This document shows positions 24,661 to 35,019 of a stretch of DNA of 64,000 nt, piece after piece. The stretch is from Lateolabrax maculatus (taxonomy: Eukaryota; Chordata; Actinopteri; Acropomatiformes; Lateolabracidae). The DNA lies in the NCBI GenBank assembly GCA_031216445.1, contig CM062215.1, positions 2,574,001 through 2,638,000 on the forward strand. Reading direction: 5' to 3'. Each line of letters begins with the position of its first letter. Position 1 is the first letter of the stretch. The notes beneath the pieces are model-generated. The model saw only the letters and a list, made by a program, of their open reading frames with translations. It had not been told where the DNA came from and did no database searches. The translations under genes and the position numbers were made by a program.

Positions 24661-24790
24661 CAAAGGTCCACGGGAAAGATTAATGACCCTGTGTGAGACT
24701 GTTTAATTACCTCCAGCTAATTAGATTCTTGACCAAATTTTTAATATCTGCGTTCGTGCCCGACGCCTAATTGAGATTCCACCATATTTA
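24661..24790. other. Candidate conserved homeodomain-site cluster
   Basis: Within 70 bp there are two TAATTA palindromes (24704-24709, 24718-24723) and a TAATTG (24768-24773), with TTAATATC and TTAATGACC also present. This density in otherwise complex, non-repetitive sequence is characteristic of deeply conserved vertebrate enhancers. Conservation is not testable here. Confidence 0.45.
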
Positions 24791-25010
24791 TCAATCTTTC
24801 AAAAAAGAAAAAACCCTTAGTGCTGCTTTTTTTTTTGTTCCCTTTAGCCTTTCTGCTGCTGCTCTTGACACTTTGTCGCCATTTAAAGAGCGATTACGAA
24901 TCTCACCCTCTCAGGTTGGAGAGAGGTTCCCAAAAACAAAAAGTAGATCTATGAAGGAGGACTGATGCTTATTTACTCACTAACAGGAAAGGGGTTGTGT
25001 ATGTGTGGGG
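24791..25010. other. No gene seen
   Basis: T-rich patch then non-descript sequence with a 10-base G run near 25008. The 64-codon frame at 24771-24965 is not protein-like. Confidence 0.5.
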
Positions 25011-25345
25011 GGGGGTTATCAACCTGATCTGGGTTTCTAATGAAGTGCGCCTGCTAATAAACAGACTTAGTGAGCTCTGTCAACTCTCCTTGTCGTGCCA
25101 TAATTCTCTTATCTGGACCTGAGCTGAGGAGAGAGGAGCTCTCCGAGGAGCCTCTCTCCATCTACGTCTCGTTTCGCCTCTCCTTCCATTTTCCTCCTCC
25201 GGATAATCCGGGCGCTGTTTACCAGCACACAGGCAGTTTCATCTAAATCGTTGCCTTTGAACTTCCAGTGCATATTATCTGTTCTGTGACCCTGTTGTTG
25301 TTGTTGTTGCGGCTGCTGTAATAATTGCACTTGGATTATTGCAGT
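25011..25345. other. Candidate conserved non-coding element
   Basis: Complex block containing GTGCGCCTGCTAATAAACAG near 25047, a short (GTT)6 at 25293-25310, and TGTAATAATTGCACTTGG then GATTATTGCAG to 25345. Regulatory function is inferred from motif density and lack of coding signal. Confidence 0.35.
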
Positions 25346-26619
25346 GAAGTCAGAGATGACTCTTCCTCTGGGTTCTGGGTTTTGGTATCCACCTCGGTGG
25401 TAATTTGTTGGGGCATTTCAACATCTCCAAGTTGCATCGAGATCATAACTTTATTATCATGAGTTCATTATTACTATCTTTTCGAGGGCAGAGCTTAACT
25501 ACCTGGAGGTCGCAACCTACCTTTAGGTCGACAATAACCAGGAAGGGAAATAAGAAAATACTGAATTCTGTAAATGAAATTATGTTTCTCTAATCTAATA
25601 TTTTATAATCTACTATTTTTTCACCTTTTCGGGCCTCTAAAAGTATTTTTTAAAGTCTGAGAATGAAACACAGAAAGATCTTAAGCTGCTGTTCATAACT
25701 CAGACGTGCAGTCTGAAGCATGGGCTGGTCAGACGTTTCTACAGAATAATGCACACTGACGGGTAAAAGGTTTCTATTTGCCCTTTTAAGCCACTTTGAT
25801 TTTGACTTTTGTTTGTTTTAAGCATTTTTGTGATTTAACTAACAAGCTTTACCACCTTTTGATATATTTGTGCTACTGTTTTGTCAAAATAGTGTCATTT
25901 TCTGAAAAGTCAGAGCTTCAACTTGAACATTAAATGTCTCTACAACTCAGGTTGTTAGAAAAAAAAGATCTAAAATGAATTCATTAAAAGCTAAGGTTGA
26001 TTTTTGCATTATCTTGATTTTTCTTCCTGGTTAAGAGATGAAATCTGGCGTTCTTGTTACATGGCTGTTTTCTTCATACTTCCTTTCCAGTATTTTAATT
26101 ACTTGAGAAGCATTTCGCTCGAGGTGGTGTCACGCGCTGGAATAAACATTTTGGAAAGAGACTTCATGAAGCAGAAACTTGTCTGTACTGTGGTGCACAA
26201 TGTTGTGGACTGGCAGGCCCACGCACAGCACCATCTGCTGTCCGAACACCTCTACTACAACAGTAATCCACTTCCAAAACTAACAACATGCACGAAACAG
26301 CCAGGCAGCCCTCCAGCACTTCGCTGTGAAATCGTATCACTGTGTCAAGTTTCCCAACACTAGTTTGAGAGGGGGTTAAGCCTTAATTAGCATGCATTCG
26401 TTATGAAGATGTATCTAAGAAGGCCTTGTTTCCCCTTGATACCTCTCGTTTTCCCTCAACCCTTCTTCCTCCATTTCTTTTACTTTGCTCTGTCCGTTCT
26501 CCCCCTCTGTCTCGACATCAGGGTGCACTCAACACTCATTCCTTGACTCCCTCCATCTTTCTTCTCTCCGTCTATTCATTTCCATCTGTCTCTGCGTTTC
26601 TCTTTAAAGACTGAGATCT
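25346..26619. other. No gene confirmed; one good splice acceptor
   Basis: AT-rich. A strong acceptor-like tract (CTTCATACTTCCTTTCCAG, AG at 26089-26090) opens an 89-codon plus-strand frame from 26091 to 26363 that matches nothing I recognise. 26425-26610 is pyrimidine-rich. Not enough to call an exon. Confidence 0.4.
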
Positions 26620-26935
26620 AAATAGGAGTAGATCACCTCCCTCGCTGGCGTTTCATTAGAGGCAATTAGAAAGCCGATGCTGCAGTGTCCCATAAGGCTC
26701 GACGGGGAGAGGCAAGACGCAGGCCGCATTAGCTCGTTGAGATGAAGTATGTATGACAACGCTTTCATCAATGTGCAACAATTCCTCGCCGACATCTCCG
26801 AGCTGAGTGTCAGAGGTACCATTCTGACAATTATGACAATTAACACTGTCAAAATAAAGCCATTAGCTTAGCGAGAGGGCAAACCAATACACTTAATTAC
26901 AGGGTTTTCTGTCAAAATGGATTCCCTTCAGACCA
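26620..26935. other. Candidate conserved non-coding element
   Basis: About 310 bp of dense, non-repetitive sequence with TCATTAGAGGCAATTAG near 26653, GACAATTATGACAATTAAC near 26825, and CACTTAATTACAGG near 26891. Repeated ACAATTA-type cores (SOX/homeodomain-like) plus absence of coding signal suggest an enhancer. Confidence 0.4.
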
Positions 26936-29859
26936 CTTCCAAAATGGAAAAGAAAAGGAAGTTAGTTGAATGTATGACGGAGGCTAAAATAACAGAAATC
27001 TGCCGTTGTGTTAATGCTATGCTGGGGTCGGTGTACCTCTGAGCTGCAGCGTCCTGTCGGATGAACACAACACGCACACACAGTGGCCTCACACTGAACA
27101 CTAACTTCTCTGTGCTGAACAGTCACATATTCTATCTTCAGTGATGGTAAACCAACTTTTCAGTGGTTATTATCTCCTCAAAGTCTTGTATTTAATATAT
27201 ATAATTTATTTTGTATTGTCATGGACATTCAGGTATGTGGTGTCCTATTTCAATGTGACGTGCACCAAAATGAATTTTTTTGAGTACCAGTTGATTCCTT
27301 TCCTTTAAATTTCAGACTGAAAAACGCCCTGCCTTATATCTGTTTACCAAAACTGTAAAACAACAAAAACTACTTGTCATTTGACTTTTGTGAGGGTCAA
27401 TGCTCTAAATGGCCTCTGTTCAGGCCCCTTTTCCCTCTTATCTTAGATTTTGAGCCAAAGCATCTTAAGTGTTCATTAATGCCTCATATATCTTCTTCAT
27501 AAATAAGATTTGGCATCTCAATGGCATCTGAAATGATTAAATTAAAGGGTATAAATCACAATTTCTAAGAATGCTGATCCCGCATTGTTGTAATGCTGGC
27601 CTCCAGGCTGTGTACACTGTGTCAGCTACTGCACAACCACATCCACTGTGTGACGCACACAGTAAACTTCACTTTGCACCAGTTTCCTCAAGAGTGCCTC
27701 AACGAGGAACAAAAGAGGGAGCTGCAGAGCACACGCAGTCATTGTGCGGACTGCAGGTTGAGCAGTTTATTGAAACAGTGCTGAGCTGAGAGGTGAACGC
27801 CACTGAACCACGACGTGCAGGGATGCTATGGGAACCAATCTTATAGAGAAATAAAAAGACTGTAAAACAATGTAAGATTGAGTTTCGTCACCTTTAAAAT
27901 ATGCAGCACTGCCCATCTGTCTGCGGACGCTTTGGGGGATTCTGCTCGACTTTGACGTGACAATGTGAAAATACAATTACGCAATCTCAAGGGGAACCTA
28001 GGCCTGTCACATTATATTTACCTTGGGTCAAAGTGAACATGCACTCGCTTCTCTGTGTATCTATCCATCTATCCAGCGTCGCCTCTGAGTGGATGAGGTC
28101 ATTCTTCACGCAACAGATAGAGCGTCTCTTTCTGACTGTGAAGGAGTAAGACCAGATGTCTTTAAATGACTATCTGGTCTTGTTTATGGCAGGTACCTGT
28201 TTTCAGACATCCAAAGCAAATCAAAATCGCATTTCTGCAGTTCAGCAAGCTCGGAGCCCAGTGGGAATCAAACGGTAGTATTAGTGTCATGCACATGCAG
28301 CTGATGGGGCTCAGACTGACCTATGTTTTGCATTATGGGATGGATGCGAGGTGACAGCGTTATTCTGCAATGCTAAAGCCAGCGTCAGATCCTGCATAAT
28401 TCAAGCCAAATCATGCACTTTAATTGATAATGACATAGCTAAGAGGCTGGTTTTGAATCTCTTCATGTATTTTTCTTTGTCTTTCGTCGTGTTCTTCAGT
28501 ATTGTGTCTCTACATGCTCCTGAATTCAACGTGACTACATGTAGTTGTTTCTATATGTAGGATTCGATTGCTCTGATATTTGATTTTATATTTTGGATTA
28601 GAAAGTGTTGAAAAACTGAAAAGTTAAACTACTGCTACTACTTTTGAACAAATTTCTATAAACTTTTTTGTATTTCATACACGGTTTCAGTGGACAGTTT
28701 GATCTTGGTCTTGATGCACAAACAGGCACAAACACTAAATCCCTAAATATTTAGGTTGTGGTTGTATGAAGACAATTATCATCTGCACATATCAGATATT
28801 GACGTGGAGAGTGATGTAGCCCCCAAAAGGGACAATTTTTGAATGAGACCCTGCAGATAATCTCTCTCCTGGGAGTCAAGTACATATTTAAAACACGTTC
28901 CCATTCGTCCTTCCCGTTCTTAAAATAAACCCTCATTAACAAACTGAATTTCAACCATCAGTGCCCACAGATCACGGTGGTTTACAGAAGGCTGCGACCC
29001 TTAAACAACTTCTGGCATCCAGACGTAGTCCAGATCAAACTGCAGTCACAGGGGGTCAAAGGTTTAGGCCAAAGCCTCTCTTCTGCTGCAACCACCATTA
29101 ACCGACCAGGGCAGCGAGGAAAGCTGTTCCGGGTCAGTGGGGAGTTTTCTCTCAACGCCTCTCTGATTTGTTTGTAATTAATGATCTCAAACAAACAAAG
29201 CGATAAAAAGTAGGGGAAATAATTGATTGGATCTTTCTGTGATTAGCAAATGGGAAACATTCGAGAGCCCAGGGGCCACATGGAAAAGTTGGGGGTGATG
29301 ACCACAACTGTCGACAAGCTTGAGCTCTTTATAAATATATCAGACGGCAGCAGCAGTTAGTTTGCTGTTGCTTTATATTATAAAACAAAATTAATTTGTT
29401 AACACATCTTCCCAGTGGGGATTTAGCGGTTTATGGCTAATAATCACTTAATTATTTTGTTTTTTTTCTCTTTTATAGAGAAGTACTAGTGAAATGAAAA
29501 ATAAGGGGTTGTCTGATATCATGGTGTTGAGTAGTACAGTATGTTACTAGAGTGTCAAACTTAAAACCAACAGTGAAAAGAAGAGAAATACATAACTTAG
29601 TTCTGGCCTAACTTTTACAAACTAAATCCAAACAAGTTCAGGCAAACTGAATAAAATGAGCAATGATATCAGCTCAATAGGAAATGCCAGTTACAATTAA
29701 AAATACATATATCATTATTTTCCCTCAATCTTGTTTCCTGAGTTAATCCACATCTTGATGGAATCAGTAAATCCATAAATCAGACCACTCTGAGTCAGAG
29801 AGGGATCGACGCTGCTGCCGGTGCTTCGCCCCTTTTTTACTTTTTATCATAAAGGAAGT
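26936..29859. other. No gene seen
   Basis: Mostly AT-rich. 28150-28350 and 28960-29180 are a little more complex but carry no convincing motif clusters. A TATAAATA lies at about 29331 without promoter context. One perfect hairpin is listed separately (28148-28181). Confidence 0.5.
28148..28181. repeat. 10-bp inverted repeat, 14-nt loop
   Basis: AAGACCAGAT (28148-28157) and ATCTGGTCTT (28172-28181) are exact reverse complements separated by 14 bases. It is too short for a miRNA precursor and its role is unknown. Confidence 0.8.
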
Positions 29860-30200
29860 TGATGAGTCCCTTCAGATAAGGATGGGAGCCCTTCACTTAA
29901 AGCTTCATGCTAATAAATGAATATGTTCTCCATCACGCCAACTGCTTATTGTATTTCACAGAGGCAAAATGCAATTTGTATCATTTCTGTGCCGCACATC
30001 AAAAGGAAGTGGGCCGCGCGCGATGACTCACTGCACCGAAAACGCTCTGTTTCCAATCGAAGAAAATCAGATCTGCGCTCTGTTTGTACATTTTTTACGT
30101 CTCCATTTGTTTGATAAGGCTGTGAGCAGTGACGGTAAATGGGTGGTTAAGTCGAGGCAAAAACGGTGACATGGTCCTTCTGTTGTCGGATAGGCCGTCA
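29860..30200. other. Candidate conserved non-coding element
   Basis: Roughly 340 bp of high-complexity sequence including TGCTAATAAATGAATATG near 29908, AAATGCAATTTG near 29967 (octamer-like), a CpG-dense GGCCGCGCGCGATGACTCA near 30012 (AP-1-like TGACTCA) and TTTGATAAGGCTG near 30109. Frames on both strands are open but not protein-like. Confidence 0.4.
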
Positions 30201-30464
30201 GCTTATCAATAAATGACATCATCTGCCCCCCAGACGTCTCTCTGCCTCTCACATCGGTAGCACTTGAACTAAAAACATAAAAAATAAAAAGACAAAAAGG
30301 AAGAAACAAAGAAATATTTCCCATTAGGGCTGTCTGGGTGGAAGCTGGAGTCAGAGACACTGGGGACAGTTTGTTTGTGGAGACGGAAACTTGAAAATGT
30401 ACTGACTGCACAGTCCAATTACTGACAATAAACACACTACTACTGTAAGTGTGCAGTTAGAAAA

Positions 30465-30900
30465 CAATAGATTACAAAGAATAGATGGACTAACTGCATT
30501 AGAATAAACCTGACAATGAGGGAGAGAAAGAATTGATCTGACTTGACTAAACCAGACTGAGACACAAAAATAAAACTAAAGTCAAAATTTTTTTCATTTT
30601 ACTTCGCTTGAATAGATTACACTTAAATAGAATAAAGTTGATCGTAGTAGACTGAGCAGAATACATGATAATAGACGAATACAATAAAATAAACAGACTG
30701 GACTAGAATAAACTATATTACAACTTTGAAAAAACATGAATAAATGACCATCAGCAAAAAAAGATGAGAAAGTCTAAATAGTATGAGAGACTAAGAGAAA
30801 AGACAAAAGTTCAGTGGAACAATTGAAAAAATTAATTAACTTAGACGATGATATGACACATGTAAGTTAATAAATCAGGTCATTTTTTATGTATTTTACT
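30465..30900 (+). repeat. Degenerate AATAGA-type tandem-like repeat
   Basis: The motif AATAGA or AGAATAAA recurs irregularly (near 30466, 30480, 30612, 30627, 30671, 30708), mixed with ACTGACTAGA-like words in A-rich DNA. It looks like a decayed minisatellite; units are too diverged to phase. Confidence 0.45.
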
Positions 30901-31049
30901 TGCTACTAATTGAAAAGACTTGGAACAAACTAAACTAGGAGATATGTCCTTGTCCTTTATGCATTCTGCATGTTTTGTTTTCCTTTTTTTTTTTTAATTA
31001 GTCATGTGTTATTATCATCATTGTAATGGAATCCGTTTTATGTCTTTAC

Positions 31050-31235
31050 TTGTTTTGCTGGTGTGGAAACCCAATAGTATTTCTCTTGTGTCCTGTCCCA
31101 GGACAACCAGCCGCCTGTTATCATTGGCCTTATTTTATGGCTGATAAAACCATCCCCATGACTCGCCACTTTGCCAGGGCAGGAGAGCTGGGAAAGCCCC
31201 GCTTCACCAACAAAGATGCTCTTGTGTGTTTTGGT
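31050..31235. other. Candidate non-coding element
   Basis: About 180 bp of GC-richer complex sequence between AT-rich flanks, with GTCCCAGGACAACC near 31095 and GGCTGATAAAACC near 31139. The 72-codon plus-strand frame is not recognised. Regulatory role inferred. Confidence 0.3.
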
Positions 31236-31364
31236 TGGATTTAAATATTGTGTTGAAATCCGTCTTTGTTATTATTTGAGCAGCATCATTCCTATCCCAG
31301 TACCGTACTGGAAAGTTTGAGAGCCAATTTGCCACGCTAACATGTGATCCGGTCCCACAGTAAA

Positions 31365-31390
31365 CTACCAAGAACAGAGGTTCTTGGTAG
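31365..31390. repeat. Perfect 11-bp hairpin, 4-nt loop
   Basis: CTACCAAGAAC (31365-31375), loop AGAG, GTTCTTGGTAG (31380-31390), followed by an A run. A perfect stem of this size with a tetraloop is notable, but it is too short for a microRNA. It resembles a terminator only superficially, since the genome is eukaryotic. Confidence 0.85.
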
Positions 31391-32619
31391 AAAAAACAAA
31401 AAATAACTGAAATGTAGGATTACAAGCTGCAGAAAGAAACACTGTCACAACTGTTTTAAGCAACTAAAAGCTAGATGAACATCTTTCATATTAGAACACA
31501 CGCTGGATCATCTGATTCAAGGGAATCTTTCAAGCCACACTGAAAAGTTGGGAACAATTCACTTTCAATGTCGAACTGATTTCTTTCTCAACTTCCCCAG
31601 TAGCCTGCTCTATACGACGGCATATCAGGGCCATTGGAGATAAAAAATGAAATATGGAGCCGGGGAATATTCAGAGAAGGAAATTCAGAATTTCCAAGAT
31701 TATAGTTTCATATTTACGAGAAGAAAACTTGAATATTCTGTGAGATTAAAGTGGTGAATTAACGAGGAAAAACCTCATCACACCACAGATGCCGCCGGTT
31801 GCCGTGTAGGATTCCTGCAGTGGATGACCTTATCAAATAATACTTTGCAATAAGTTAAGCAATAATGAAATACCATTTTTCCATATTATCATAAGCATGT
31901 TTGAAGAGACATGGCTGTGAATTGGATATTTTTTTCCTGCAGTGGTAAACGTATCTCCCACTTTTCCTTACTGACTCACACTTGTCATTACATGCATTCA
32001 ACACAGCATGATTTCTTAAGACTGAAACCTTTCCATTCTTTGCAACTGTGCAATTACCTTAAGTTGCAAAAGGTGCCAGTCGCAGTGAGCTGAAACGCAG
32101 AGCCAGTGCAGCTACACAACCTCTTTTCCTGAGACATGGTGATGATGGTGGAGCTCATTAGCTGTCATCTGTTATCCTGTAAGGCTCTGTGTGTGTGTGT
32201 GTGTGAGCTCTTTCTAATGTATTTTTGAAAACAGCAGGGGTATAAGACTCTGAGCTAACCTGTAGCAAATCACACAGTGGGAGTTTTTTTTTCTGGCCTT
32301 GTTGCCCCTTGAATTAAATAAATCAAATACAGTAAACTAATTATGGTAAACGGGCGTAATCAGATTAAAAAATCCTGTAAAAGTCGAAGATAAACTTGCA
32401 CATTTTGTTGACAAAATAATACCACCTAATCCCCAAATTTTCTGCCAGCCTATTAATGTTTTGAAACTCTGTGGGGATGCTAGAACAGAACAAGGAGTGC
32501 ACCTCGAAATAATCTGCTTTGAACAGAAGTAAGACTTTTTTTCTTTGACTTGTGGGCTTTAACACTGATGAGATATACACAGAAAATGAAAAAAGGTATG
32601 TGTGGTGGACTCTAAAATC
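31391..32619. other. No gene seen; short GT tract
   Basis: AT-rich filler with a (GT)9 run at 32188-32205. Nothing else recognised. Confidence 0.6.
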
Positions 32620-32980
32620 TATATTTGCCTCTCTGTGGCCTCCGCTGATCAGCGTCATTAATCATTCAGTCAGAGCTGGTGGCTCGACGAAGGCACCGGA
32701 GACTGAAAGGAAACTTCAAAGGCAGGTCCGGCTGGGCCCGCGATGCTGTCAGGGTGGCACGGCCAAAACAGTATTGTGTTTTCACAACAATGGAGAGCCA
32801 TTACAGAGGAGACTGTTATCGGCCAGGGGCTACCAGGGACGGTTCCTGCCTCATTGTGAGCCATCGGAGTAGATTGTGTTCAGGAGCGAGTTCAGACTAA
32901 ACATATTAGGGCGTAAGAAGACACACCTGAGGCTTATCTGATGGGAAATGGAAGCGGCTACAATGTCCTGAAAAAATGCA
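32620..32980. other. Candidate conserved non-coding element
   Basis: GC-balanced, complex block with GATCAGCGTCATTAATCATT near 32647 and a long CpG-containing core to about 32910. All three plus frames and one minus frame are partly open (73-106 codons), yet none reads as a known domain. Absence of stops in several frames fits strong sequence constraint or GC content rather than coding. Confidence 0.4.
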
Positions 32981-33445
32981 TCCTGCCGAGTCGTTCTTTG
33001 GGAAGATGGTGCGTGTGTGCTTGCGTCAGTGTTTTCTATTCGTGTGTGTTTTGCGACCTGACTCCACGTGTTTGAATGTGTCAAAATGTCAAGTGTTAGT
33101 GCATTTTTCTTCTGCAATTTGTGTGCATGTGATCACATAAGCTCTGTGTTTAGGTGTCAGGGTGTACACGTATATCAAGGTCCTCGATTATGTGTGTGTG
33201 TTTAAAGTGTGTTTGTCACGGTTACATGTTTCAATGAGTGTGTTCGCGTGTGTGTGCGCATGTGCCTTCTTTTCTTGACAAGACTGAACACAACATGTGG
33301 ACCAGAATCCAAGAGTATCTTTCATGAAAAGTCAGTGTGACATCTTTTAATGATAAAGCCTCGGATGAATTGTTTATGGTGCTTTAAAGGGTGTGTGTTT
33401 CTGTGTGTGTCTCTGAGTGTGTGTGTGTGGAGGGGGGGTAGTAGC
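32981..33445. repeat. Degenerate GT-rich region
   Basis: GTGTGTGT words interrupted by other sequence at 33010-33060, 33190-33265 and 33390-33435. An old, mutated microsatellite complex. No gene. Confidence 0.7.
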
Positions 33446-33479
33446 TGGAGTGAATAATTCAGAGAAAAAGCCGTTTGTT

Positions 33480-33935
33480 TTCAGGGGGCGAAGGCAAAGA
33501 CACATCTGAAACATATGGGAGGAAATCACATTGAAAGCAGTGAGCAGTAAATTAATGGTAACAGATGCCAAGATGTCTGGGCTAGTGCTTTTTTCTCCTC
33601 CTTGCTTGCTTTTGTTTTCTCTGGGAGCTTTCGCATTCTTAATGTTGGAAAATAATACAATTAAGACTTCCTTCTCCCGTGTGAAGTTCAGCGGTGTCAC
33701 TTCTTCACCACAGCGGTGTCGCAACACCAGAATCTGTTTGGAAAATCTGTCGTACCTGGCTCGGAAGTTACTTTTCCATGCCATCCTTTAATTGATTTTA
33801 ATTCACTGCGGAAATATGTTTTCAGCCGCAGATGACGGCTCGACAATGACGCCATAAATTATTTATGTTACCTTGATGATGCAGGCCTGTTCCACTGATG
33901 AGATAAAACAGAGCCGTGGTCCCTGTTTTTTCCGT
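33480..33935. other. Candidate conserved non-coding element
   Basis: Complex sequence with GTAAATTAATGG near 33548, CTTTAATTGATTTTAATTCA near 33788 and GCCATAAATTATTTATG near 33852. Multiple A/T homeodomain cores and no repeats suggest an enhancer. Frames of 86 and 136 codons on the two strands are unrecognised. Confidence 0.4.
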
Positions 33936-33987
33936 TTCCCCCCCAAGGAGAATATCTTGGCATATTAGAAATATGTCTAAGCTTCAA

Positions 33988-33989
<2 letters not shown>

Positions 33990-34029
<40 letters not shown>
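33990..34029 (+). repeat. (GT)20 microsatellite
   Basis: Forty uninterrupted bases of GT/TG. A CA-rich tract follows 140 bp downstream (34171-34212), so the two could pair as an inverted repeat. Confidence 0.97.
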
Positions 34030-34033
<4 letters not shown>

Positions 34034-34059
34034 GGGGGTTGGCCTATGTCCAAGCATGA

Positions 34060-34350
34060 TCCGCAACAAAGACAACCTTGCTCTTAATGGCACATATCTG
34101 GAAGATGGAGGAGCCCGATACATGAAAGCAAGCAATTATCCTTCAGGAGGCTCTAATGGCGGCGGCCTCTCTTGCGCACGCACACGCACACTCACACACA
34201 CTCACACACACCGACAAGCTTGCAATCAAGGGTGGCGGGCAATTAAATGCAATGCTTTTTGGTGAACCTCTAACGGCGAACAAAGCCTGATGACAAGGAC
34301 CGACAAGGAGATTTAATAAAGAAAAGGCGTCATTTTGGAGAACAAAACGG
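34060..34350. other. Candidate conserved non-coding element with CA tract
   Basis: Two complex pieces flank an imperfect CA tract at 34171-34212. The right piece contains GGGCAATTAAATGCAATGC near 34237 and GGAGATTTAATAAAG near 34307. It is continuous in texture with the element at 34530-34780. Confidence 0.4.
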
Positions 34351-34529
34351 AAAAAAAAATCAGGACACAAGAGGGACAAAGGGAAAAAAAAGGTATTAAT
34401 GTTGTTTATTAATCGATTCTTAATGTGTTGCAGTGGACTGAGGGGGGGCGGGGGGTGTAAGAGGGGTCTCTGGAGTGGAGCCGTGGCGTTGGCAGCAGTA
34501 TGATTGAGTGCAGGGGCCAGTGTGACGGA

Positions 34530-34780
34530 GGGACAAAAACAACAAGGTAATTAAAGCTTAAAGCGTGCAGTTTACGCTCTGCCATCCGTGACAGCGTAAG
34601 GTGTCTTCAATCCAACCCCCACCACCCCCACCACCCCTCCCACTGAAAAATAAGTCAGGTAATTGTCATTGCGCACTGCATGTCATTATTTATTAAATGG
34701 GTAATTTATCTTCGTGGAGACAGCAGAGGAAAGCAGGTAGAGCTGGTTTGTTAGTCATAATCCACCGGGCGGGTCGTGTT
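34530..34780. other. Candidate conserved non-coding element
   Basis: Contains AAGGTAATTAAAGC near 34545, CAGGTAATTGTCATTGCG near 34656 and TTATTTATTAAATGGG near 34686, separated by a short CCCCACCACC run near 34616-34640. Recurrent GGTAATT words in non-repeat sequence suggest clustered homeodomain sites. Confidence 0.38.
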
Positions 34781-34856
34781 TATCAAATCAGGTTTTTACA
34801 GGAGAAACGACAAACATCCACAAACAGAGAGGAATGATCTTCACCATTATGCTCTC

Positions 34857-34858
<2 letters not shown>

Positions 34859-34890
<32 letters not shown>
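34859..34890 (+). repeat. (GT)16 microsatellite
   Basis: Thirty-two bases of GT followed by TTCTGTTTGTGTGTGG. It lies 98 bp from a CA tract, with which it forms an inverted pair. Confidence 0.96.
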
Positions 34891-34892
<2 letters not shown>

Positions 34893-34988
34893 CTGTTTGT
34901 GTGTGGCGATTGAGAGAGTGGAAAGTCACCACATGGAGAGAAATCTTTGAGTTAAAGTTTTCGAAGGCATCAGCATCACCCCCCTCAC

Positions 34989-35019
34989 CACACACACACA
35001 CACACACAAACACACACAC
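34989..35019 (+). repeat. (CA)n microsatellite
   Basis: CA tract with one AAA interruption. It is the reverse complement in kind of the GT tract at 34859-34890. Confidence 0.96.

Noticed and set aside
26220..26250. RE1/REST-like sequence CAGCACCATCTGCTGTCC
   Set aside because: The second half-site does not match the RE1 consensus (no GGACAGC).
31365..31396. Hairpin followed by A run as a Rho-independent terminator
   Set aside because: The window is eukaryotic in all other respects, and the run is A rather than T on the hairpin strand.
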